DNA of 64,000 nucleotides from Ligustrum vulgare (taxonomy: Eukaryota; Streptophyta; Magnoliopsida; Lamiales; Oleaceae): NCBI GenBank assembly GCA_963555705.1, contig OY743190.1, positions 36,934,929-36,998,928 on the forward strand, in the 5' to 3' direction. Of this stretch, positions 57,901 to 60,904 are shown piece after piece. The position numbers and the translations under genes were made by a program. How positions within the stretch are numbered: the stretch's first letter is position 1; each line of letters begins with the position of its first letter. The notes below the pieces were generated by a model that was not told the DNA's origin, searched no databases, and saw only the letters and a list, made by a program, of their open reading frames with translations.

Positions 57901-60668
57901 CTAAAGCAACGAGATATTGATCAGTTAGTTTTATCTCACACATTGGTACATCAAAGAAATTCAAGCTAGCAATCAAAGTTGATTACTGGCTCAAAGTTAA
58001 GGTGTCACGTATGATAATAAAGTGAATTAAACTTGTCCATTCAAATTCACAAATTAAATTTCATATGGCTTATTCCAATAAATTTAAAACATATTCTCAA
58101 TTTTATTATTTATGTCGTAAAAGAACTTTGAATAAAATTGTGACGATCTTGTCAAAATAAAGTAACTGACTTTATTTACTGATCGTGAATAATAAATTTA
58201 GGATTGAATTATAAGGAATCTTTTTGTACTTGACAACTTTAGTACTCAATTTATATATCAAGATGATCCGTGAACAAATACATCTTCATATTAATACAAA
58301 CGAAATAACTTTAGGTCATCATCTTGGTTGCATTCTACATGCAGGATCTTGCAAAGGAAGTTTTGGAAGTTTTTACTGCAAATAAAATGGCAAAGGTCTT
58401 TTTCACAAGCAGTGGGTCAGAAGCTAATGATACGCAGGTTTGAATACCTTTCCAGATAATTATCAATGTTTAGAAAAGCGGACCGGACCGACCGATTCGA
58501 CCGGGAAAATCGAGAATCGACCGGAAAGCCAGTCCGGTTCACCCCAAAAACCGGCCGGTAAAAAATCGGTCGGTTCAACCGGGAAACCGGTTGAAAATCG
58601 GGAAAAAACCGACGGGTTCAACCGGTTTTCATTTTTTTATTTTCCTTTTTTTGTTGATTTAAGCGATTTTTGTGTATAATTTTATTTTCTAAATGAGTAA
58701 ATATTAGTTTATTTGTAAAATAACTTGTTTTTTTAGAAATTTTTGTGATTTTTGAATAATTTTTTAAGTTTTAATTGAAACCGGTTCGACCCTGGTTCGA
58801 TCCGATTGGACCTTTTGACTCTTGACCCATTACCTTTTCCGGTTTGAACCAATTTCCGATTTTCTAAATACTAATAATTATTCATCAATTACTCTCTTAA
58901 AGAGTTAAGCCTCCGTTTGGTAAATTTGTATACAAACAAGTTCATAAACTATAAATTTTTAACTACACACATATTTCAAAATCATTTTTAACCACATATT
59001 TTATCTCGAAAACATCATATTCCTTATTTGTAAACATTTTTTTTTGTTTTTTATGAACTAGAGGCTTAGTCAAAATTAGCTTTTCAGCGAAATTACTGCC
59101 AATTGTCATGAGAGTTTATTTCATAATAGAAGTTTGGATACTCATATTAGTGAAAGGAAGCTAAACTTGAAGTACAAAACATAAATGGAGTATTTTTTCC
59201 TTGTAGGTTAAGCTGGTTTGGTATTACAACAATGCCCTTGGAAGGCCAAATAAGAAGAAATTTATTGCTCGAGCAAAATCGTAATGAATTCTGAGCAAAT
59301 GTTATCTTACTTTTAGGTTAAAGAAATTAGATATTTATTTCAATTTTATTTGTATATTCAACAGATTTCATGGTTCAACACTTGCAACAACCAGTCTAAT
59401 TTGTGGGTAATATACTTACTACCCAAAAAGTTTCAGTGTGATAAAAACTATGATAGTAATCAATGAATATCGTCTTTTAACAGTATTCCCTGGTACGTGA
59501 GAAATTTGATCCGCTGATTTCGTTCGTATTACACACTGACTGCCCACATTATTGGCGATATCATTTGCCAGGTTGCAACATATTCTTTTACGAATTATGT
59601 TATTTTACGAATAACCATAACCACCCAAATTTTGTTACACGAGGTGCCACACGCTCACATGGATGTGTGTAGGACCGCCCTCATAATGAGCGACCTCACC
59701 TCCCATGTGAGGGGGTGGTACCCGGTGTGACACATCGGGTGATAGAATAACATTACTCTCCTTTTATTTTATGCGACACAATGTTTCAAATATTTTGAAA
59801 ACAATAAATTTCAGGTGAAACGGAGGAAGTGTTCTCAAGTAGGATGGCCAAAAATTTGGAGGATCTTATTCTGAAAGAGGGACCTGAGACAGTAAGTGAA
59901 ATTTGAGCTCTGTTTCTTTCTTTCTTTCTTTTTCACAATTAAATTTGCTAACGAGTAGCTAGTCTCATGTATTTAGATTGCCGCTTTCATTGCCGAACCA
60001 CTTATGGGGGCAGGAGGAGTGATACCTCCACCTGCAACTTACTTTGAGAAGGTTAGGTTTTTTGCCATGCAATTATCAAATTGAGGTCCTTGCAACCTAT
60101 TGTAATTCAGGAGTTTGCTAAAAAGGATTTCAAATTTAGTCAAGGATTAGGACTTGACTCCACTATTAATAGAAGGCTCCTTTGAAATTAAATATACAGA
60201 TTCAGGCTGTACTGAACGAGTACGATATACTTTTCATTGCCGATGAGGTAATATGTGGATTTGGAAGGCTCGGAACGATGTTCGGGTGCGACAAGTATAA
60301 CATCAAACCTGATCTTGTCACCATATCAAAGGTAATGATCAATAAATTTGTAATATAATCCATTGCCTAGTTATGAATTAAACTTCAACTCTATTGCTCC
60401 AAGGCACTTTCTTCTGCCTATGCGCCAATCGCAGCTGTTCTTGTGAGCCCTGAAATAAATGATGTGATTTATTCTCAGAGCAACAAACTTGGTTAGTGTT
60501 AACATTTTGATTTTTAAGTCTTTTCCTAATAATAATCTTTCCAACATAGAAAAAAGGTTAACATGTACCGCTTACTCAATATCTGATAGCTTCTTTCTCC
60601 CATGGATTCACTTATTCTGGACACCCCGTTTCTTGTGCTGTTGCATTTGAAGCTCTCAAGATCTACAA
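7562..60668 (+). CDS. GABA transaminase-like gene (class III PLP aminotransferase), 3' end outside window, possible pseudogene
   Basis: Plant GABA-T converts GABA plus pyruvate (or glyoxylate) to succinic semialdehyde plus alanine (or glycine) in the mitochondrial GABA shunt. Exons with GT-AG borders and compatible phases: 7562-7606, 51494-51606, 51707-51791, 51948-52020, 56841-56938, 58345-58437, 59207-59280, 59365-59406, 59484-59571, 59815-59891, 59977-60051, 60200-60331, 60404-60491, 60590-60668. Family landmarks in order are [73 protein letters not shown] (PLP-contacting Asp), SKALSSAY (Schiff-base Lys) and [12 protein letters not shown]. The order and intron phases match plant GABA-T as I know it. 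Exon 9 is one base short, which breaks the frame after exon 8. The last C-terminal exons are absent; an LTR element begins about 240 bp after exon 14. It is a true homolog; whether it is functional is uncertain. Confidence 0.85.
7650..7822. repeat. MITE-like copy 1 (TTTGGTAA family)
   Basis: It opens near TGTTTGGTAAAAG and closes with TTTACCAAACGGATG. The core has repeated GTGATTGAAAA/GATTAAAAA blocks and AATTGTTTTGTTTAT, shared with the copies at 10222, 10726, 51172, 52176 and 52397. Confidence 0.6.
7968..8406. mobile_element. Motif-array element (GCTCGAG type), probably hAT-like non-autonomous
   Basis: TAGGGATGGTAAAATAG at the left resembles the ends of the 14805-16299 element. Arrays of GCTCG/CGAGC words occupy 7990-8160 and 8260-8400, with an AT-rich core (TA repeat, 8168-8182) between them. 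No clean 8-bp target duplication was found. The 90-residue minus-strand ORF here is low complexity. Confidence 0.45.
8411..10221. other. AT-rich intronic sequence without recognised genes
   Basis: Apart from a run at 9500-9640 with phrases typical of plant LTR non-coding DNA (TTCAGTCCCTATATTTTC and similar), nothing protein-like or RNA-like is visible. The 90-residue ORF at 9416-9688 covers that stretch and looks fortuitous. Confidence 0.5.
10222..10390. repeat. MITE-like copy 2
   Basis: Shares the family core TTTTGAGGTAAAATATGTGG, AAAAAGTGAAGAGAGAAAA and GATTTGAGAAATTGTTTTG. The ends are degraded. Confidence 0.6.
10571..10643. repeat. 27-bp inverted repeat with internally palindromic arms (cruciform)
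   Basis: Arm 1 (10571-10597) and arm 2 (10617-10643) are reverse complements at 26 of 27 positions, separated by 19 bp. Each arm also contains its own near-perfect palindrome: CCTCCCCGT-C-ACGGGGAGG in arm 1 and the same with one base changed in arm 2. It is GC-rich in an otherwise AT-rich stretch. Confidence 0.9.
10726..10886. repeat. MITE-like copy 3
   Basis: TATAAACTGATTTATTTACG, AACTGGAGAGAGAAAACGTG and TTTACCAAACGAATG mark the family. Starts about 80 bp after the cruciform. Confidence 0.65.
11037..12300 (-). mobile_element. Possible decayed Copia-type LTR remnant
   Basis: TGTTGGAAATCGATTCCAAG near 11037 and GGTGCGCAGCGGAG near 11150 resemble plant Copia LTR ends, and the AT-rich sequence to about 12300 fits a Copia leader or LTR. 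No protein domain and no duplication were found, so this is weak. Confidence 0.25.
11433..11602. repeat. About 53-bp tandem repeat, three copies
   Basis: Three units share TCCTTGTGGGATTTAGAG, TTTCATACTTGTCCAAC and AAGTAACT. The 66-residue ORF at 11405-11605 is a translation of the repeat. Confidence 0.85.
12430..12545. repeat. TTGCAACG-type repeat cluster 1 (CACTA-like end?)
   Basis: CCACAAAAAAGGCC is followed by CTTTCGCAACG, ATGCTGCAAAAACCC, TTTTGCAACG, ACTGCAAAACTC and GTGCTGCAAAAGAC. Subterminal repeats next to a CACTACAAGAAAA-like end are typical of CACTA elements, but the end here is imperfect. Confidence 0.3.
12546..13554. other. Intronic sequence, nothing recognised
   Basis: There is a small GC-rich patch with a direct repeat, CGAAGACTCTGCCG (about 12920 and 12965), and otherwise AT-rich DNA. 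I see no gene and no element ends. Confidence 0.5.
13598..14053 (-). pseudogene. Exon-like minus-strand fragments of an unrecognised protein
   Basis: Two minus-strand reading stretches look like real protein. The upstream one (about 14053 to 13910) includes [18 protein letters not shown] and [10 protein letters not shown], preceded by an AG (GTGTGATAG) and followed by a GTAATATC donor. The second (about 13785 to 13610) includes [32 protein letters not shown] and [12 protein letters not shown]. Composition and balance of hydrophobic and charged residues differ from the surrounding AT-rich noise. I do not recognise the family. They may be a captured or relic gene fragment; an intact gene is unlikely because I see no further exons. 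Confidence 0.4.
14185..14368 (-). mobile_element. tRNA-derived SINE with 15-bp target duplication
   Basis: On the minus strand the 184-bp body starts GTGAAAGGGAGTG, carries a Pol III B-box (GGTTCGAATCC, about 55 bp in) and an A-box-like TGGTTTAAAGACC, and ends in a short T run. It is flanked by CGCTAGGACATTAGT (14170-14184) and CGCTAGGGACATTAGT (14369-14384), a duplication with one indel. The 70-residue ORF over it is not a gene. Confidence 0.8.
14386..14796. other. Intronic sequence, nothing recognised
   Basis: AT-rich, no element boundaries or protein-like reading frames seen. Confidence 0.5.
14805..16299. mobile_element. hAT-like non-autonomous element with 8-bp TSD, split by a solo LTR
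   Basis: The ends are TAGGGATGATAAT at 14805 and, read from the right, TAGAGATGGCAAT. The flanks are identical 8-mers, cccgaaag (14797-14804 and 16300-16307). An 8-bp duplication with TAGGG-type inverted ends fits the hAT superfamily. Without the inserted LTR and its TSD it is about 530 bp. It consists of GGGTATGGGTA/TACCC words at both sides (15825-15950, 16140-16299) around an AT-rich core. No transposase is present. Confidence 0.8.
14853..15812. mobile_element. Solo LTR, Copia-like, inserted in the hAT-like element (TSD cccga)
   Basis: It starts TGTTACAAC, ends TTTTCCAACA, and is flanked by a perfect cccga duplication (14848-14852, 15813-15817). The interior shares an ordered set of phrases with the Copia LTRs at 16852 and 22985 (TTTCCTTAAA, CCTCACC, TTCCCAGGATACAA), so it is a diverged relative. 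The small ORFs within it overlap each other and look fortuitous. Confidence 0.8.
16363..16558 (-). pseudogene. Anthranilate synthase alpha subunit (TrpE-like) exon fragment, frameshifted
   Basis: The minus strand reads [19 protein letters not shown], then [16 protein letters not shown], then after a two-base deletion [12 protein letters not shown], ending at a GTAAGTTT donor (after 16363). This matches the N-terminal region of plant anthranilate synthase component I, the first committed step of tryptophan synthesis (chorismate to anthranilate in the plastid), where I expect [20 protein letters not shown] and [19 protein letters not shown]. The block before it ([14 protein letters not shown]) also fits. 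A likely AG acceptor (GAGTGTAG) sits near 16548. No following exon (GRYSVVGAQP region) was found, so it is a relic or captured exon. It lies between the hAT-like and Copia elements. Confidence 0.75.
16559..16851. other. Short AT-rich stretch left of the Copia element
   Basis: Nothing recognised except a small TA run near 16728. Confidence 0.5.
16852..17361 (-). repeat. Copia 3' LTR
   Basis: 510 bp, ends TG...CA. Related to the 5' LTR at 22985-23494 and more distantly to the solo LTR at 14853-15812. Confidence 0.9.
17888..20140 (-). pseudogene. Copia pol: integrase C-terminal half, reverse transcriptase, RNase H
   Basis: A 750-residue open stretch. It begins inside the integrase core (RSDRGGEY with the second catalytic Asp, [10 protein letters not shown] with the Glu) and continues through the copia RT ([47 protein letters not shown] with the YVDD catalytic box) to RNase H ([39 protein letters not shown]). 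It ends about 530 bp before the 3' LTR. This part is remarkably open compared with the gag half. It is annotated as a pseudogene because the upstream integrase and gag carry stops. Confidence 0.92.
20143..21152 (-). pseudogene. Copia gag end, protease and integrase N-terminal part, frameshifted
   Basis: Split over three short reading stretches. The first has a knuckle-like [14 protein letters not shown] that lacks the usual first Cys, then WWLDTGS with the DTG of the aspartic protease. The next has [12 protein letters not shown] and HKCETC, the HHCC zinc-binding region of integrase. The last (20143-20334) has [10 protein letters not shown], where the first catalytic Asp (normally HSDV) is Asn. 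Frames change between stretches, so no active integrase can be made. Confidence 0.85.
21171..22154 (-). pseudogene. Copia gag, broken
   Basis: Three fragments read from the likely start at 22154 ([13 protein letters not shown]). A low-complexity N-terminus is followed by [18 protein letters not shown], then [16 protein letters not shown] and [10 protein letters not shown], the gag core of copia elements, then a basic Lys/Ser-rich linker. In-frame stops lie near 21780 and between 21372 and 21356. Confidence 0.85.
22155..22984 (-). other. Copia 5' leader with a 51-bp tandem duplication
   Basis: A non-coding leader between the gag start and the 5' LTR. At 22538-22640 the phrase CTATACACATAAAAAAATTC plus a long T run is present twice. 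Confidence 0.8.
22985..23494 (-). repeat. Copia 5' LTR
   Basis: 510 bp, TGTTGGGGG...AAACA, flanked on its outer side by tacct. Confidence 0.9.
23495..25421. other. Sequence between Copia and Gypsy elements, with possible small minus-strand exons
   Basis: A 55-bp stretch (23613-23667, minus) is framed by TTTGCAG and GTAAGAAT, i.e. good splice signals. A 30-codon minus-strand ORF starts at 23961 ([15 protein letters not shown]). Neither is recognised. Around 24360-24440 is a second cluster of TTTTGCAAC-type words like those at 12430 and 49450, followed at 24440-24650 by a TTTTGAGTT-rich block similar to 49255-49440. The remainder is AT-rich. Confidence 0.3.
25422..26094 (+). repeat. Gypsy 5' LTR
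   Basis: 673 bp. TATAAAT at about 25808 is a plausible Pol II promoter. A short TA repeat (25921-25930) is much longer in the 3' LTR, which explains most of the length difference (673 versus 696). It ends ...GTGTCAACA. Confidence 0.95.
26098..26115 (+). promoter_or_regulatory. Gypsy primer binding site
   Basis: TGGCGCCGTCTGTGGGAA lies three bases after the 5' LTR. TGGCGCCGTCTGTGGG-type sites are typical of plant Tat/Ogre elements; I believe the primer is a tRNA-Arg, but I have not checked this. Confidence 0.8.
26214..26560. repeat. Gypsy leader minisatellite in two forms
   Basis: Three copies of a 40-bp unit (GAGCTTTGAAAGATAAGCTG...GGCCTTGAAAAAGG) are followed by about five copies of a related 42-bp unit (GAACTTTGAAACATAAGTTT...CCCTTGAAAAAGG). 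The 316- and 161-residue minus-strand ORFs here ([11 protein letters not shown] repeats) are translations of the minisatellite. Confidence 0.95.
26615..28612 (+). pseudogene. Gypsy gag, broken by a duplication, a stop and a frameshift
   Basis: Starts at 26615 ([16 protein letters not shown]) with a hydrophilic N-terminal half ([18 protein letters not shown], then Arg-rich). A 37-bp direct duplication at 27447-27520 shifts the frame. The retrotransposon gag core follows ([32 protein letters not shown]), with a TAA at about 27784 before [18 protein letters not shown] second frameshift near 28080 leads to a Cys/His motif ([15 protein letters not shown]), the Tat-type CxxH...H...C knuckle. Capsid and RNA packaging would be its role if intact. 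Confidence 0.88.
28631..30070 (+). pseudogene. Gypsy protease and reverse transcriptase, first part
   Basis: A 479-residue open stretch. The retropepsin-like motif is [13 protein letters not shown] (DDGA in place of the common DTG/DSG; Tat proteases often vary here), followed by [20 protein letters not shown] sequence. The RT follows: [90 protein letters not shown] and YVDDML. It ends through a one-base deletion just after the catalytic YVDD (about 30010). Confidence 0.93.
30019..31134 (+). pseudogene. Gypsy RT end, RNase H and second RNase H, frameshifted and internally deleted
   Basis: Continues in new frames. [27 protein letters not shown] and [15 protein letters not shown] are the RT thumb. 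[18 protein letters not shown] and [19 protein letters not shown] are RNase H, with a one-base insertion near 30320. [19 protein letters not shown] follows after another shift near 30510. [18 protein letters not shown] (30835-) starts a second RNase H domain that stops at FELPKN and resumes at [15 protein letters not shown]. About 50 residues with the expected catalytic Glu and Asp are missing. A TAG at about 31132 precedes integrase. Confidence 0.88.
31150..32408 (+). pseudogene. Gypsy integrase
   Basis: It has the HHCC zinc region ([19 protein letters not shown], then CDKCQRH) and the catalytic triad: [22 protein letters not shown] and [11 protein letters not shown] (D, D, E). The C-terminus is [21 protein letters not shown] one-base shift near 32275 makes the reading frame stop at 32337. 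In the neighbouring frame the normal end ([22 protein letters not shown]) runs to TAA at 32408. The Asn-Ala-Lys after the second Asp replaces the usual Asn-Gly-Lys. Confidence 0.93.
32409..33134. other. Gypsy spacer between pol and the antisense gene
   Basis: Non-coding. Two copies of AGATCTGAGGGACT (about 32718 and 32887) resemble the polypurine tract TTTGAGGGACTAG next to the 3' LTR. Confidence 0.6.
33135..34702 (-). pseudogene. Antisense Gypsy gene, C-terminal coiled-coil part
   Basis: Minus-strand stretches 34702-34190 (170 residues, Pro/Lys-rich, [23 protein letters not shown]) and 34136-33135 (333 residues) read as one exon joined across a one-base shift near 34190 (the second frame carries [13 protein letters not shown] just before [15 protein letters not shown]). 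The 333-residue part is mostly coiled coil ([60 protein letters not shown]). It ends with [20 protein letters not shown] and a Pro-rich tail. Function unknown; Tat-group elements such as Grande are known to carry antisense ORFs of this type. Confidence 0.7.
34721..36092 (-). pseudogene. Antisense Gypsy gene, N-terminal part with gypsy-associated plant domain
   Basis: The 370-residue minus-strand stretch 36092-34980 has an acidic/charged start ([25 protein letters not shown]) and the block [50 protein letters not shown] and DWYYLSPRG. This resembles the plant-specific domain filed in Pfam as 'putative gypsy type transposon' (Transposase_28-like), which I recall from antisense ORFs of Tat elements. 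TGG|GTAACTGG near its end (about 34993) is a good donor, and a second small exon ([20 protein letters not shown]) may lie at 34730-34800. Its upstream region is cut by the nested insertion at 36223. Confidence 0.7.
36223..38091 (+). repeat. Nested element LTR1 (1869 bp)
   Basis: Carries ordinary-looking AGGACCAAATTGAAAG/GGGGACTAAATTGCAAC phrases, a T/C-rich tract (36870-36930) and a (GCTGGT)n region (36944-37216). Reading that region on the minus strand gives the 224-, 158- and 111-residue Gln/Ser/Ala/Pro ORFs, which I treat as repeat translations. Confidence 0.95.
36944..37216. repeat. GCTGGT hexamer minisatellite in LTR1
   Basis: Irregular GCTGGTGCTGGAGAAGG repeats. LTR3 has one extra six-base unit (1875 versus 1869 bp). 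Confidence 0.95.
38098..38115 (+). promoter_or_regulatory. Nested element primer binding site, copy 1
   Basis: TGGCGCCGTTGCCGGGGA lies six bases after LTR1 and is complementary to the 3' end of plant tRNA-Asp. The second copy is at 43034-43051. Confidence 0.9.
38296..39063 (+). CDS. Unknown acidic protein of the nested element, copy 1
   Basis: 255 residues, start ATG 38296, TGA after 39063. The N-terminus has a Cys-rich stretch ([14 protein letters not shown]), followed by an acidic body ([49 protein letters not shown]) and ends [19 protein letters not shown] recognise no gag, protease or polymerase motif. It is the only sizeable plus-strand ORF in the internal region and begins about 180 bp after the primer site, where gag would be. 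The sequence just after it (GCGCTTAATGGGAGGCAACC) resembles the stretch after Athila coding regions, so the ORF may be a remnant fused out of an Athila polyprotein or captured DNA. Confidence 0.6.
   Translation: MNNLNMGDEYMLEEYSSCEICCKMHCNGQCLYSGNSLLTSKLIGFRQYLKYRKQAIDTSDVSYMLLGDFVPDDWDEDITLVGDGPPLLNEKVLAKYYNKLANLDEDDMLMGDAMYWEGFQMWGYNPLLGINRKNLPLPMDSNFGSVIQSEETSTNGDELEENDNLITKEIHGEVTINEEEIKSNSLNFIDCPIIDFVIKPLEEEQVYIVEFELDKIGKSHDTEKGKVQVFRSNEEWGKARISAMGRTSKALFRVP
39464..39673 (+). other. Small ORF with a PPR-like phrase, copy 1
   Basis: A 69-residue [18 protein letters not shown] resembles the start of a plant pentatricopeptide repeat (DARKVFDEMP). It follows TTGTGTTTTCAG, a good splice acceptor. 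It could be a captured exon scrap or chance. The same ORF recurs at 44400-44609. Confidence 0.3.
39584..41158 (+). repeat. Four identical polypurine-tract-like 13-mers in internal region 1
   Basis: AAGTTTGGGGGTG occurs at 39584-39596, 39731-39743, 40058-40070 and 41146-41158. The last abuts LTR2 and is the expected plus-strand primer site. The other three lie inside the internal region. The second internal region repeats the pattern. Confidence 0.9.
40225..40570. repeat. Degenerate tandem duplication (about 215 bp) in internal region 1
   Basis: TTTGACTCGAG...AGCCCGTAGG and CCTAAAGCTCGCTACATGGG with TCAATTAGAAAGCTTAA occur twice, separated by an ACAC run and a poly-A tract (40375-40398). Also present in the second internal region (45160-45500). 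Confidence 0.85.
41159..43027 (+). repeat. Nested element LTR2 (1869 bp)
   Basis: Same length and ends as LTR1; shared by both internal regions. It includes the second GCTGGT array (41880-42152) and the repeat-derived minus-strand ORFs at 41638-42312. Confidence 0.95.
43232..43999 (+). CDS. Unknown acidic protein of the nested element, copy 2
   Basis: Encodes the same 255 residues as copy 1 (38296-39063), in the second internal region. The primer site at 43034 precedes it. Preservation of the full frame in both copies mainly reflects recency; it does not prove function. Confidence 0.6.
   Translation: MNNLNMGDEYMLEEYSSCEICCKMHCNGQCLYSGNSLLTSKLIGFRQYLKYRKQAIDTSDVSYMLLGDFVPDDWDEDITLVGDGPPLLNEKVLAKYYNKLANLDEDDMLMGDAMYWEGFQMWGYNPLLGINRKNLPLPMDSNFGSVIQSEETSTNGDELEENDNLITKEIHGEVTINEEEIKSNSLNFIDCPIIDFVIKPLEEEQVYIVEFELDKIGKSHDTEKGKVQVFRSNEEWGKARISAMGRTSKALFRVP
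44400..44609 (+). other. Small ORF with a PPR-like phrase, copy 2
   Basis: Same as 39464-39673. The surrounding internal region differs from copy 1 by a substitution near 44134 (TTTTTGAAAAT versus TTTTTGCAAAT) and poly-A length. Confidence 0.3.
46093..47967 (+). repeat. Nested element LTR3 (1875 bp)
   Basis: Ends GAGCGAACA immediately before the gtctt duplication. One additional GCTGGT unit relative to LTR1 and LTR2. Confidence 0.95.
47973..48387 (+). other. Gypsy 3' non-coding region and polypurine tract
   Basis: Continuation of the Gypsy element after the nested insertion. GAATTTGAGGGACTAG (48372-48387) directly precedes the 3' LTR and is the likely polypurine tract. The upstream sequence would hold the promoter of the antisense gene; no clear TATA box was identified. 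Confidence 0.7.
48388..49083 (+). repeat. Gypsy 3' LTR
   Basis: 696 bp. Differs from the 5' LTR mainly by a longer TA microsatellite (48883-48919) and scattered substitutions. The 62-residue ORF at 48744-48932 is chance. Confidence 0.95.
49089..50344. other. Sequence between Gypsy and reverse solo LTR: TTGCAAC cluster and CACC-rich block
   Basis: At 49250-49440 is a TTTTGGGT/AAACGC-rich block similar to 24440-24650. At 49450-49722 repeated TTTGCAACGC/GCATTGCAAAAGAC words end in TTTTCTTGTAATG, close to the CACTA terminus TTTTCTTGTAGTG. At 49740-50030 is a CCACCA-rich stretch whose 206-residue ORF (49687-50307) is His/Thr low complexity and not convincing. Confidence 0.4.
50350..51087 (-). mobile_element. 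Solo LTR of the Gypsy family, reverse orientation (TSD ggatt)
   Basis: Starts TGTTGACCACAAAATCCGG, the reverse complement of the 3' end of the Gypsy LTR. It follows that LTR through the U5/R region (AACACGTCTCAGCTCCTCCC, CCCGTTTGCACTCC) and a TATA-like box, then diverges in U3. It ends GTCGTAACA. Perfect 5-bp duplication ggatt (50345-50349, 51088-51092). U3 carries a TACCTCGGCATAGGG minisatellite (50812-50960) absent from the other LTRs. Confidence 0.9.
50812..50960. repeat. CCTCGGCATAGG minisatellite in the solo LTR
   Basis: About nine copies of a 15-17-bp unit, with some pairs forming a 35-bp higher-order unit. It replaces the corresponding U3 part of the full-length element. Confidence 0.9.
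51172..51345. repeat. MITE-like copy 4
   Basis: AAATTTGGAGAGAGAAAAGC, GTGTGGTTAAAAAGTGG and TTATCAAACAGTGGC belong to the family seen at 52397. It lies in intron 1 just before exon 2. Confidence 0.6.
51494..51606 (+). CDS. GABA-T-like exon 2
   Basis: Starts after CTACGTAAAG, a weak pyrimidine-poor acceptor. Reads [19 protein letters not shown], then [15 protein letters not shown], ending in phase 2 before GTAACA. This is the poorly conserved linker between presequence and enzyme; EAS..QKN..ST.NK matches the linker of several plant GABA-Ts as I recall them. The acceptor was chosen because the frame upstream of it is closed (TAA) and phase 0 fits exon 1. Confidence 0.65.
51707..52020 (+). CDS. 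GABA-T-like exons 3 and 4
   Basis: Exon 3 (51707-51791) reads [19 protein letters not shown] and NPLVIDKSE. Exon 4 (51948-52020) reads [20 protein letters not shown] and CTSL, ending in phase 1. These are the start of the aminotransferase fold. The intron between them ends in a TA microsatellite of about 70 bp (51878-51946) followed at once by the acceptor AG. Confidence 0.9.
51878..51946. repeat. TA microsatellite at the exon 4 acceptor
   Basis: About 34 TA repeats run straight into TATAG|GGT, so the usual pyrimidine tract is replaced by alternating TA. Confidence 0.95.
52176..52318. repeat. MITE-like copy 5
   Basis: ATAAACTGATTTATTTATG, AAATGGAGAGAGAAAATTTG and TTTACCAAACGGTTGG. Confidence 0.65.
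52397..52572. repeat. MITE-like copy 6, best preserved
   Basis: 176 bp with imperfect terminal inverted repeats GCCTCCGTTTGGTAAC and GTTACCAAACACAGGC. The flanks are identical taaaa on both sides. Internal GGTTTATAAACTGG and ATGGTTTATAAACC arms could extend the fold-back. No transposase. Confidence 0.8.
53830..56008 (+). mobile_element. LTR-like element A' (probable solo LTR) in intron 4, TSD ataaa/ataag
   Basis: Starts TGTAACGCCCCGAG and ends CGGTCGCTACA. The flanks ataaa (53825-53829) and ataag (56009-56013) are a 5-bp duplication with one change. The uninterrupted sequence AAAAGTATAAGTAAAAC exists at about 56358-56374 in the neighbouring duplicate, which gives the empty site and shows ataag was the target. 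Left half matches element A at 1-1197/3877-3980 (reverse). No ORFs of note. Confidence 0.85.
56841..56938 (+). CDS. GABA-T-like exon 5
   Basis: Reads (G)[19 protein letters not shown] and [13 protein letters not shown]. The phase-1 start matches exon 4, and it ends in phase 0 before GTATGA. All residues here are typical of the family. Confidence 0.92.
57343..57480. repeat. CCGGGTCGGG motif block in intron 5
   Basis: Dense CGGGTC/GACCCG words in an AT-rich intron, resembling one side of the motif-array elements at 7968, 14805 and 58465. Confidence 0.5.
57481..58344. other. Remainder of intron 5
   Basis: AT-rich. Some phrases (TGATCACAT, TCACACATTGGTACATC) recall the possible Copia-type remnant at 11037-12300, but no boundary is visible. 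Confidence 0.4.
58345..58437 (+). CDS. GABA-T-like exon 6 (PLP phosphate-binding loop)
   Basis: 31 codons in phase 0: [20 protein letters not shown] then [18 protein letters not shown] is the conserved loop that holds the PLP phosphate in class III aminotransferases. Acceptor GCAG, donor GTTTGA. Confidence 0.93.
58465..58874. mobile_element. Motif-array element (ACCGGTT type) in intron 6
   Basis: Arrays of CCGGTT/AACCGG and GGTTCGACC words at 58479-58630 and 58778-58860 flank an AT-rich core. Terminal similarity TGTTTAGAAAA at the left and TATTTAGAAAA read from the right. Candidate 8-bp duplication taattatc (58457-58464) and taattatt (58875-58882), one mismatch. The 79-residue ORF within it is chance. 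Confidence 0.55.
58909..59072. repeat. MITE-like copy 7, inverted relative to copy 6
   Basis: TTAAGCCTCCGTTTGGTAAA at the left and GAACTAGAGGCTTAG at the right, so the inverted ends are TAAGCCTC/GAGGCTTA. The core is the reverse complement of the family core (ATCATTTTTAACCACA). Confidence 0.65.
59207..59891 (+). CDS. GABA-T-like exons 7-10, with frameshift at exon 9
   Basis: Exon 7 (59207-59280): [20 protein letters not shown]. Exon 8 (59365-59406): [13 protein letters not shown] plus GG, donor GTAATA; Phe precedes His-Gly where plant enzymes usually have Tyr. Exon 9 (59484-59571) would have to begin with one base before the next codon, but the only open frame ([20 protein letters not shown], then HYWRYHLP) starts flush at the AG. 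Length 88 where 89 is needed. Exon 10 (59815-59891): [20 protein letters not shown]. Residues around the defect (LICGYSLVRE) are also unlike the conserved LSGLPALHQ, suggesting relaxed selection. Confidence 0.88.
59977..60668 (+). CDS. GABA-T-like exons 11-14 (catalytic region)
   Basis: Exon 11 (59977-60051): [20 protein letters not shown]. Exon 12 (60200-60331): [18 protein letters not shown], where the Asp of ADEV bonds the PLP pyridine nitrogen, ending ...LVTISK. Exon 13 (60404-60491): [17 protein letters not shown]; the Lys of SKALSS, the Schiff-base residue, is the last codon of exon 12. Exon 14 (60590-60668): [20 protein letters not shown], ending IYK in phase 2 with donor GTAAAT. Frame is clean through all four. 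The remaining C-terminal exons (usually starting ERN...) are not found before the window end. Confidence 0.93.
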
Positions 60669-60683
60669 GTAAATTTCTTATTA

Positions 60684-60838
60684 ACCCCTGCTTGGTAGAT
60701 ATTAAAATTAGATTTTAGTAAATTTTTATAAAAGTTGATGAGATGTGTGGTTTGAAAAACTGTGTATCCTATAAAATATGTGGTTAAAATTAATTGTTGA
60801 TTTTGACTTAAAATTAAATTCAGAATCATACTGGGGCT
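60684..60838. repeat. MITE-like copy 8
   Basis: CCCCTGCTTGGTAGATA at the left, TCATACTGGGG at the right. The core has GAGATGTGTGGTTTGAAAAA and TATGTGGTTAAAATTAA. Directly after exon 14. Confidence 0.5.
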
Positions 60839-60904
60839 GAGAAAATAAAGCAAAATTTCCTTTTGGCCTTATAAGATGATCGAGCCAAGTATCCTAAACA
60901 AATA

